Below the pieces are notes generated by a model. The model searched no databases. It was not told the origin of the DNA and worked only from the letters and a program-made list of their open reading frames with translations. Of a stretch of 6,742 nucleotides of DNA, positions 1 through 5,451 are shown in pieces. The first letter of the stretch is position 1; each line of letters begins with the position of its first letter. Source of the stretch: JAGBWK01 sp964490275 (lineage in GTDB: Bacteria; Bacteroidota; Bacteroidia; Bacteroidales; Muribaculaceae); contig CAZBBL010000113.1 in the NCBI GenBank assembly GCA_964490275.1, forward strand, positions 1-6,742. The letters run 5' to 3'. Position numbers and translations under genes: made by a program.

Positions 1-3
1 TGC

Positions 4-37
4 AAAAATAATGTCGCGCTCCGGGGAGAACGCGACA
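4..37 (-). terminator. Rho-independent terminator of surE
   Basis: On the minus strand a 7-bp perfect stem (positions 31-37 pairing with 12-18, TGTCGCG/CGCGACA) is extended inward by a CTC/GAG pairing (19-21 with 26-28) across a two-base bulge. It is followed directly by a T-rich run reading TTATTTTTG on that strand (positions 11 to 3). The hairpin starts about 20 bases after the surE stop codon, in the right orientation to end the surE transcript. On the plus strand the hairpin is followed by A-rich sequence, so it should not work strongly in that direction. It suggests that surE is the last or only gene of its transcript. Confidence 0.8.
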
Positions 38-56
38 AAATATCATTCTTGAAGTA

Positions 57-818
57 TTAAAAAAGGAGATTGGCTATGGCAGGGATGTCTAAGACGGCGG
101 TTTGGTCGGGGCGACAAGGCACTACGGTGGCATAATTGCGGTCGAGCCAATAGAGGTCGGTAGAGTCGTCGTCGGGTTCCTCATTTATTTGTACGCCGGT
201 GAGCCAGAAGAAAGGTTGGCCGTGGGGGTCGGTGTAGTTTTTGTATTCTTCGGTCCAGTGGCTGCGCGAGGCACGCACGGTTTTCAAGCCTTGAATATCG
301 ACGTTGGCGGGGAAATTGACATTGAGGCAAACATCGGCGGGGAGACCTTCGGCGAGCACTTTTGCCGAGATGTCGCGGATGAAAGGCATACAGCGCGAGA
401 AGTCGGCGTCCATGGCATGGTCGAGCAGCGAATAGCCGACTGCGGGGATGCCAATCATGCAGGCTTCAAACACCGAGCCCATCGTGCCCGAATAGATAGC
501 TGAGTTGCCGGCATTGGAGCCGTGGTTGATGCCTGAAAGCATCAAATCGGGGCGTCGGGGCAATATATGGTGCATGGCCAGTTTCACGCAGTCGACGGGG
601 GTGCCGGTGATTGAAAACATTTTTGCGCCGTTGTAGGGCTCATGGGTGGCGATGCGTAGCGGCGAATTGACGGTCATGGCCGAAGATTGGCCTGAATGGG
701 CTGTTGCGGGAGCTACGACGTAGACGTCGCCTAACGAGGCGACGAAATCGACCAAACGATGGATGCCCGGGGCGGCGATGCCATCGTCATTACATATCAA
801 AATCAGCGGTTTATCCAT
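57..818 (-). CDS. surE: 5'/3'-nucleotidase SurE
   Basis: SurE is a metal-dependent cytoplasmic phosphatase that removes phosphate from nucleoside 5'- and 3'-monophosphates; family members are linked to stress and stationary-phase survival. The 253-residue protein is of normal family length. The N-terminal NDDG motif (residues 10-13) supplies the paired metal-binding aspartates D11 and D12. The HSGQSS segment (41-46) supplies the metal-site serine S42, and SGINHGSN (95-102) contains the conserved asparagine N98. The YSGT segment (109-112) is also typical. All expected active-site residues are present. The ATG at 816-818 lies four codons before the first beta strand, as usual for SurE. The leader has no Shine-Dalgarno sequence. 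The gene is divergent from parA and ends at an intrinsic terminator. In many Bacteroidales I recall lpxB lying next to surE; it cannot be checked here. Confidence 0.97.
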   Translation of the reverse strand: MDKPLILICNDDGIAAPGIHRLVDFVASLGDVYVVAPATAHSGQSSAMTVNSPLRIATHEPYNGAKMFSITGTPVDCVKLAMHHILPRRPDLMLSGINHGSNAGNSAIYSGTMGSVFEACMIGIPAVGYSLLDHAMDADFSRCMPFIRDISAKVLAEGLPADVCLNVNFPANVDIQGLKTVRASRSHWTEEYKNYTDPHGQPFFWLTGVQINEEPDDDSTDLYWLDRNYATVVPCRPDQTAVLDIPAIANLLF

Positions 819-852
819 ATCGAAGGGGTAATTGTGCGTAAAAAAACGTCTA

Positions 853-886
853 CAAAGATAGCAGTTTTGGCGCAGTTATTAACAAT
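853..886 (-). promoter_or_regulatory. Candidate surE promoter (Bacteroidota type)
   Basis: Read on the minus strand, 860 to 853 is TATCTTTG, an exact match to the Bacteroidota -7 consensus TAnnTTTG. An ATTG (886 to 883), 22 bp upstream, can serve as a weak -33 element (consensus TTTG). Transcription would start near 846, giving a leader of roughly 27 bases before the surE ATG. The -7 match is direct; the start site is inferred. Confidence 0.6.
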
Positions 887-905
887 CAAGGTCAGTTATC
901 TACAA
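873..905 (+). repeat. Imperfect 13-bp direct repeat, DnaA-box-like, 20 bp apart
   Basis: Two copies of CAGTTATnnACAA lie at 873-885 and 893-905. They agree at 11 of 13 positions and are spaced 20 bp start to start, about two helical turns. Their cores TTATTAACA (876-884) and TTATCTACA (896-904) resemble the DnaA box TTATNCACA, each differing at the usually conserved sixth base. The pair lies just upstream of the surE promoter and between the two divergent genes, where an operator for either could sit. Binding by DnaA or any regulator is inference. Confidence 0.4.
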
Positions 906-930
906 AAAAGGGTGTTTTCGACATTTTTGC

Positions 931-961
931 TTTCGATTGCAGAAGTAATAGATTTACTTTG
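931..961 (+). promoter_or_regulatory. Candidate parA operon promoter
   Basis: TTACTTTG at 954-961 matches the Bacteroidota -7 box TAnnTTTG at five of six defined positions. TTTC at 931-934 lies 19 bp upstream and matches three of four bases of the -33 element TTTG. Transcription would begin near 968, leaving a leader of about 60 bases that contains the 979-1007 hairpin. No better plus-strand match was seen between 819 and 1029. The call rests on consensus matching only. Confidence 0.45.
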
Positions 962-978
962 TAGCCGTGAAACCATAG

Positions 979-1007
979 CGTGGAACAATCAAGCGATTGT
1001 CTCCACG
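979..1007 (+). promoter_or_regulatory. Hairpin in the parA 5' leader
   Basis: An imperfect inverted repeat forms an 11-bp stem. ACAATC (985-990) pairs with GATTGT (995-1000) around an AAGC loop, and CGTGG (979-983) pairs with CCACG (1003-1007), separated by a small internal loop (A984 opposite C1001 and T1002). The parA ATG follows 22 bases later after an AT-rich, presumably unstructured stretch. There is no T-tract directly after the stem, so it is not a standard terminator. It could be a 5' mRNA-stabilising structure, a protein-binding site in RNA, or a DNA operator; the sequence does not decide between these. Confidence 0.55.
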
Positions 1008-1029
1008 GATACTGAATTATATTATATTT

Positions 1030-1800
1030 ATGGGAAAAACAATTGCGATTGCAAATCAAAAAGGTGGTGTCGGCAAGACTACCACTACCATCAATCTCGG
1101 TGCATCGCTGGCTACAGCCGGCAAAAAAGTGCTCATCATCGACGCTGACCCCCAAGCTAATGCTACGTCGGGCTACGGCATCGATCCTCGAACCATGACT
1201 TCATCCATTTATGAATGCCTCGTCGACGACTATCCCGTCAAAGGCTCGCAGATTGCCACCTGCGTCAAAGGCCTCGACCTTATCGGCTCACGCATCGACT
1301 TGGCCGGCGCCGAGCTCGAGCTTATCAGCAAAGAAAATCGCGAGAAAGCGTTGCAGCGCGCCATCGCCCCTATTGTCGACGACTACGACTATATATTGAT
1401 TGACTGCTCTCCGTCGTTGGGACTGATAACGGTCAACGCTCTGTGCGCGGCCAACTCGGTAATCATACCGGTGCAGGCCGAATATTTTGCCCTGGAGGGT
1501 ATCAGCAAGCTGCTCAATTCTATACGCATCATCAAATCGAAGCTCAATCCGTCGTTGGAAATCGAAGGCTTCTTGCTGACGATGTACGACGCTCGTCTGC
1601 GCTTGGCCAACCAAATCTATGAAGACCTCAAAGGCCACTTCGGCGACATGGTTTTCAACACGGTGATACCACGCAACATACGTCTTAGCGAGGCCCCGAG
1701 CCACGGCCTGCCCGCCGTGCTCTACGACCCCGAAAGCCGTGGCGCCACAAGCCACCTTCTGCTCGCCAAAGAAATTATCGCCAAACATAAAAAACAATAA
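1030..1800 (+). CDS. parA: Chromosome-partitioning ATPase ParA (Soj type)
   Basis: ParA is a cytoplasmic, nucleoid-binding ATPase that forms ATP dimers on DNA and, with ParB, moves or separates chromosome origins. The 256-residue protein is the short chromosomal form without an N-terminal DNA-binding domain. It has the deviant Walker A motif KGGVGKTT (residues 11-18, signature lysine K11 and P-loop K16), the switch-I-like motif IIDADPQ (36-42) and a Walker B strand ending in D125 (YILIDCSPS). R189 and R218, in the PRNIRLSEAPS block, fall where Soj proteins carry DNA-contacting arginines. An in-frame TTG start at 997 would place codons inside the leader hairpin and add 11 residues before the conserved MGKTIAIANQKGG start, so the ATG at 1030 is chosen. 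No Shine-Dalgarno is seen; the upstream region is AT-rich. parB follows after 6 bp. Confidence 0.97.
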   Translation: MGKTIAIANQKGGVGKTTTTINLGASLATAGKKVLIIDADPQANATSGYGIDPRTMTSSIYECLVDDYPVKGSQIATCVKGLDLIGSRIDLAGAELELISKENREKALQRAIAPIVDDYDYILIDCSPSLGLITVNALCAANSVIIPVQAEYFALEGISKLLNSIRIIKSKLNPSLEIEGFLLTMYDARLRLANQIYEDLKGHFGDMVFNTVIPRNIRLSEAPSHGLPAVLYDPESRGATSHLLLAKEIIAKHKKQ

Positions 1801-1806
1801 ACGTAT

Positions 1807-2700
1807 ATGGCAATCAAACGCAATGCCCTCGGTCGCGGCCTCGACTCTCTGATTTCAATGGACGATGTGCCCGCTCGCGGCTCTTCGGCCATCAACGAAA
1901 TCTCGCTCGACCAAATCACCCCCAACCCCGACCAACCTCGTACGACATTCGACGAGGATGCCTTGGACGAACTCGCAACCTCTATCCGTGAGCTCGGCAT
2001 CATTCAGCCTCTGTCGCTGCGCAAAATCGGCCCCGAGGCTTATCAAATCATAGCCGGTGAGCGCCGTTATCGCGCCGCTCAACGTGCCGGTCTCACCTCT
2101 GTCCCCGCCTATATCCGCACAGCCAACGAGAGCGAGCTTACAGAGATGGCGTTGATAGAGAATATCCAACGCGAAGACCTCAACGCCATCGAGATAGCCT
2201 TGACGTTTAAAAAGCTTATCGACCAATACAATCTGACGCAAGAACGCCTGAGCGAACGCATCGGCAAGAAGCGTGCCACCGTGGCCAACTTCCTGCGTCT
2301 GCTCCATCTGCCGGCCGAGGTGCAACTCGGTTTGCGCGACAAGCTGCTCGACATGGGCCACGCTCGCGCGCTGCTCTCAATCGACGACCCCAAATTGCAA
2401 CTCAAGCTCTACAACGAGATTATACGCAAAGGATTGTCGGTGCGTCGCGTCGAGGAGCTGGCCAAGCAGATACAAAACGCCAAAGCCACCGACGACGACC
2501 AACAGCAACAACGTCGCGCTCCGATGCCCGAGCTCAACGAGTTTAAGAAGCATCTTACCGCCACGTTCAACACCCCCGTGCAGTTTCAACTCGACCGCTC
2601 GGGCAAGGGCAAAATCACATTTCCCTTCAAAAATGAAGAGGAACTTGCCAAATTAATTACTATCTTTGACACAATAAAAAAGCAAGACACTCCTCAATGA
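1807..2700 (+). CDS. parB: Chromosome-partitioning protein ParB (Spo0J type)
   Basis: ParB binds parS sites near the origin, spreads along DNA as a CTP-dependent clamp and stimulates ParA ATPase activity. The 297-residue protein has the full family layout. The N-terminal ALGRGLDSLI (residues 7-16) is the ParA-interacting peptide. The ParB/Srx-type nucleotide-binding domain (about 33-125) contains GERRYR (84-89), the CTP-binding signature, and ENIQRED (118-124). A helix-turn-helix parS-binding region spans about 143-170 (LTQERLSERIGKKRATVANF), followed by GHARALL (184-190). A linker rich in Q and D (228-240) leads to the C-terminal dimerisation domain (about 243-292). The ATG at 1807 is fixed by the ParA-binding peptide that follows it. 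No complete canonical parS palindrome (TGTTTCACGTGAAACA) was found by eye in the window, so its targets probably lie elsewhere. Confidence 0.97.
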   Translation: MAIKRNALGRGLDSLISMDDVPARGSSAINEISLDQITPNPDQPRTTFDEDALDELATSIRELGIIQPLSLRKIGPEAYQIIAGERRYRAAQRAGLTSVPAYIRTANESELTEMALIENIQREDLNAIEIALTFKKLIDQYNLTQERLSERIGKKRATVANFLRLLHLPAEVQLGLRDKLLDMGHARALLSIDDPKLQLKLYNEIIRKGLSVRRVEELAKQIQNAKATDDDQQQQRRAPMPELNEFKKHLTATFNTPVQFQLDRSGKGKITFPFKNEEELAKLITIFDTIKKQDTPQ

Positions 2701-2744
2701 TTGGCAAAACCGGCCAACAGACCGGCACAACATTTTGCCAATCA
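2698..2744 (+). repeat. Perfect 12-bp inverted repeat between parB and the DUF5683 gene
   Basis: TGATTGGCAAAA (2698-2709) is repeated exactly in inverted form as TTTTGCCAATCA (2733-2744). Inside the 23-base spacer, CCGG (2710-2713) can pair with CCGG (2722-2725), giving a two-part hairpin with an 8-base loop. The left arm begins with the parB TGA stop codon. No T-tract follows the right arm (GATAATTATG), so a classic intrinsic terminator is unlikely. Its place in the operon suggests attenuation, RNA processing or 3'-end protection of the parAB message, or a protein-binding palindrome. The structure is visible directly; the function is inferred. Confidence 0.7.
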
Positions 2745-2756
2745 GATAATTATGTA

Positions 2757-3539
2757 ATGAGCCAATCGAGATATCAAAATAACGACTATACGTGCAGCCG
2801 CGCCCAAAAAGCGCTTGTTGTGACCCTCGTGGCTCTATTGCTCTTCCCTTTTAACGTTTTTTCAGCTTACAATCAGCTACCTCAGCAACCGGCCTCAACC
2901 GAGCCCGAAGCTAAAGAGCTGAAAGAAGCTGTAGAGGAGGTCGACGTACGCGCCGACCGCACTCGTTTTGAGCCCTCCGACACGCTCACGGTGAAAGAAG
3001 AGGTTATCGACCCCTTCGCCGAAGAATGGATTGAGCGCAAAGTTGAGTTCAACCCCGACCCGGTAAAAGCAGTGTGGTATTCCGCTCTGTTTCCCGGATT
3101 GGGACAAATCTACAATCGTCGCTATTGGAAGCTCCCCATCATCGTCGGCGGATTTATGGGCCTTGGCTATGCCACCAACTGGAACAACACCATGCTCACC
3201 GACTACACCAACGCCTATGCCGACATCATGGATAGCGACCCCACGACAAAGTCGTATATGGACTTTTTCCCATCGACTGTAAAGGAAGAAGACCTCGACC
3301 AAACCTGGGTTACCAACCTGCTCCAATCGCGCAAAAACTATTTTCGCCGCAACCGCGACCTCTGTATCATCTGTATGGTAGGAGTCTATTTGCTGGCGAT
3401 GGTCGACGCTTATGTCGACGCCTCGCTCTCTCACTTTGATATATCGCCCGATTTGTCGATGGATGTCTACCCTTCACTGTTGCAAGACGGTCGCAACCGT
3501 TACCCATCCGTCGGTCTGCAATGGGCCATAACCTTCTAA
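2757..3539 (+). CDS. DUF5683 family membrane protein, function unknown
   Basis: This is a 260-residue envelope protein when started at 2757. An N-terminal hydrophobic segment (residues 20-37, VVTLVALLLFPFNVFSA) looks like a signal peptide or anchor, followed by an acidic linker. The DUF5683 core starts at about residue 104 with SALFPGLGQIYNRRYWK (109-125), resembling the Gly/Pro/Tyr turn of TM2-like domains. Two further hydrophobic helices follow (about 124-142 and 201-219). The family is known mainly from Bacteroidota and has no assigned activity. The longer frame from 2697 overlaps the parB stop as ATGA, but its extra 20 codons run through the perfect inverted repeat at 2698-2744 and would bury the signal segment behind about 38 residues. 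The ATG at 2757 has a suitable AT-rich leader. The neighbours suggest a link to segregation or cell-wall work, but that is inference. Confidence 0.85.
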   Translation: MSQSRYQNNDYTCSRAQKALVVTLVALLLFPFNVFSAYNQLPQQPASTEPEAKELKEAVEEVDVRADRTRFEPSDTLTVKEEVIDPFAEEWIERKVEFNPDPVKAVWYSALFPGLGQIYNRRYWKLPIIVGGFMGLGYATNWNNTMLTDYTNAYADIMDSDPTTKSYMDFFPSTVKEEDLDQTWVTNLLQSRKNYFRRNRDLCIICMVGVYLLAMVDAYVDASLSHFDISPDLSMDVYPSLLQDGRNRYPSVGLQWAITF

Positions 3540-3570
3540 ACAGCTCGCTTAAAAACATCATATACTTGAA

Positions 3571-5439
3571 ATGAGATTTTTCAAAACCATATCTACCGCG
3601 TCAATGCTCCTTGCAGCCTCTTGGGTTGCCAACGCTGCCTCGGTGCTTTCTGTGCGCGACACTATCACCGACCCCAATGTGGTCTACCCCGAAAGTTTCG
3701 AAGCCGACACTCACAAGATGATGCAAAATTGGTATCTGCAAAATTATACCGAGCTCGATCGTGATGTCGACAATCGTCCCGACAAACCCACTACCGACGA
3801 CGAATATATCCAACGCCTCAAGACGATGCCAACGGTCATCGAAATGCCTTTCAACGGCGTTGTCAAAAATTATATCGAACTTTACACTCAGCGCCGTCGC
3901 TCGCTGGTTGAGCGTATGCTGGGCATGAGCACATACTATATGCCTATCTTTGAGCAAGCGCTCGAGATAGAGGGTGTGCCGTTGGAATTGAAATATCTCC
4001 CCATTATCGAATCGGCGCTCGACCCCAACGCTGTTTCGCGTGCCGGAGCTACCGGTCTTTGGCAGTTTATGCTGCAAACCGCACGCGGATTGGGCTTGGA
4101 AATCAATTCGCTTGTCGACGAGCGTCGCGACCCGATAAAATCGTCGCAGATGGCGGCTAAATATCTGCGCCAACTCTACGATATGTACAACGATTGGTCG
4201 CTGGCCATCGCCGCCTACAACTGTGGCCCGGGCAATGTCAACAAAGCTCTTCGTCGCGCCGGCGAAGGCAAAAAAGACTTCTGGGATATTTATCCCTACC
4301 TGCCCGCCGAAACTCGTGGCTATGTGCCCGGATTTATCGGTGCCAACTATGTGATGAACTATTTCGACCGTCACAACATCTCGCCTGCGCTGGCCAAGCG
4401 TCCGATTGTCACCGACACTATCCACGTCACCAAGCGCGTCCACTTCCAGCAGATTGCCGACGTGCTCAATATACCCATCGACGAAATACGCATCCTCAAC
4501 CCGCAATATCGTCAGGACATCATTCCCGGCGACATCAAGCCTTACGCTTTGGTGCTCCCCTCTCAACAAGTGTTGAGCTACGTCATCAGCGAAGACAGTA
4601 TCGTAGCCCACAATGCCGCTCTCTATGCCCATCGCGACGTCGTAGAGCCGGCCGACCCCTCACAGCGTGTAGGCGGCGAGGGCGAATATGTAGTCACCGA
4701 GGTGGTAAAATACCACAAAGTGCGTAAGGGCGACACATTTGCCAATATTGCCAAGCGCTATGGCGTCACAGCTTCGTCGATTAAGCGCGTCAACGGCATC
4801 AAGAGCCTCAAACGTGGCCGCACAATCAAAATCGTGACCACCAAACGCACATATCGTCCGAAACCGGCCGACGAATCTACTCAACCTACCGAAGTAATCG
4901 AGACCCAAGCACCGATTACCAACGATGCTCCCGAGCCTCAAGTTGAGGACAACGACCCCGAAGATAACGCCGAAGCCGAAGGCACCGATGCCGACGAAGC
5001 TGCCGGCGACGCAGTCGACACGCCCGTCGAAGTTGCTACAGAAAGCGTTCCCGCCAAGGCCGTAGCCACAGCCAACGCTGCCACCGCCGAAGAGTCGACC
5101 GAGGCTCATCGTGTCGAAGACTCATTCTCGCGCAGCCGTCAGAAACAAGCCGAAGCCGAGCAACTCAAAGCCGAGCAAGAGAAAGCGGCTAAAGAGCAAG
5201 CCGAGGCCGAAAAAGCAGCCAAGCTCAAAGCTCAACAAGAGAAGGCCGCTAAAGACAAAGCCGCCAAGGAACGCGCTAAGAAAAAAGCCGAGCAACCCGT
5301 CTACCACAAAGTGAAGAAGGGCGAAAACCTCTATAAGATTGCGAAACGCTACAACACTACCGTCCAAAAAATCGAGAGCCTCAACCCCGGCATGAAGGCT
5401 TCGAAAATCAACTTTGGCCAGAGCATTCGCGTCAAATAA
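3571..5439 (+). CDS. mltD: MltD-like membrane-bound or periplasmic lytic transglycosylase with LysM domains
   Basis: The enzyme should cleave the MurNAc-GlcNAc bond of peptidoglycan in the periplasm, leaving 1,6-anhydro ends. Residues 1-23 form a signal peptide (cleavage near ANA-A) with no lipobox cysteine, unlike the lipoprotein MltD of E. coli. The family GH23 SLT domain spans about 120-265. It shows the catalytic glutamate E147 in PIIES, then GLWQFM (162-167) and AAYNCGPGNV (214-223). A degenerate LysM-like module (about 285-335) and a clear LysM (380-422) follow. A long linker comes next, acidic at about 433-515 and Ala/Lys/Glu-rich at 524-574, and a final LysM (578-622) ends at the C terminus. 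The length of 622 residues exceeds typical MltD (about 450) because of the linker and the extra LysM. The gene starts 31 bp after the DUF5683 gene with no Shine-Dalgarno. Confidence 0.93.
   Translation: MRFFKTISTASMLLAASWVANAASVLSVRDTITDPNVVYPESFEADTHKMMQNWYLQNYTELDRDVDNRPDKPTTDDEYIQRLKTMPTVIEMPFNGVVKNYIELYTQRRRSLVERMLGMSTYYMPIFEQALEIEGVPLELKYLPIIESALDPNAVSRAGATGLWQFMLQTARGLGLEINSLVDERRDPIKSSQMAAKYLRQLYDMYNDWSLAIAAYNCGPGNVNKALRRAGEGKKDFWDIYPYLPAETRGYVPGFIGANYVMNYFDRHNISPALAKRPIVTDTIHVTKRVHFQQIADVLNIPIDEIRILNPQYRQDIIPGDIKPYALVLPSQQVLSYVISEDSIVAHNAALYAHRDVVEPADPSQRVGGEGEYVVTEVVKYHKVRKGDTFANIAKRYGVTASSIKRVNGIKSLKRGRTIKIVTTKRTYRPKPADESTQPTEVIETQAPITNDAPEPQVEDNDPEDNAEAEGTDADEAAGDAVDTPVEVATESVPAKAVATANAATAEESTEAHRVEDSFSRSRQKQAEAEQLKAEQEKAAKEQAEAEKAAKLKAQQEKAAKDKAAKERAKKKAEQPVYHKVKKGENLYKIAKRYNTTVQKIESLNPGMKASKINFGQSIRVK
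5140..5290 (+). repeat. Ala/Lys/Glu-rich coding repeat in the transglycosylase linker
   Basis: This low-complexity coding stretch yields residues 524-573 of the transglycosylase. The peptide QEKAAK occurs at 536-541 and again at 556-561, exactly 20 residues (60 bases) apart, with related EKAAK units between. The stretch has almost no helix breakers and should form a long charged helix or coiled coil like those in TolA-type periplasm-spanning proteins. It probably holds the last LysM away from the catalytic domain. Repeats of this type can change in length between strains. Confidence 0.65.
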
Positions 5440-5451
5440 TCTACCCATACA

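Noticed and set aside
581..588. GTTTCACG, a parS left-half match inside surE
   Set aside because: The right half does not match the palindrome, and the bases encode ordinary SurE residues; an isolated 8-mer can arise by chance.
997..1029. Upstream TTG start for parA
   Set aside because: The extra 11 residues come from the leader hairpin and the AT-rich tract; ParA proteins normally begin just before the IAIANQKGG strand, matching the ATG at 1030.
759..1148. Plus-strand open frame spanning the surE start, the spacer and the parA start
   Set aside because: It overlaps two well-supported genes in other frames and would cross both promoter regions; its product has no family features.
892..1155. 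Minus-strand open frame across the spacer into parA
   Set aside because: It overlaps conserved parA coding sequence, and its codons run through the leader hairpin; no protein features.
3561..3568. TATACTTG, a seven-of-eight match to the -7 promoter box, just before the transglycosylase ATG
   Set aside because: It ends two bases before the start codon, so transcription would begin inside the gene, and there is no TTTG-like -33 element at the right distance.
3601..4632. Long minus-strand open frame (343 codons) inside the transglycosylase gene
   Set aside because: It lies wholly antisense to a clearly conserved gene, has no recognisable motif, and reflects the codon bias of the sense strand.
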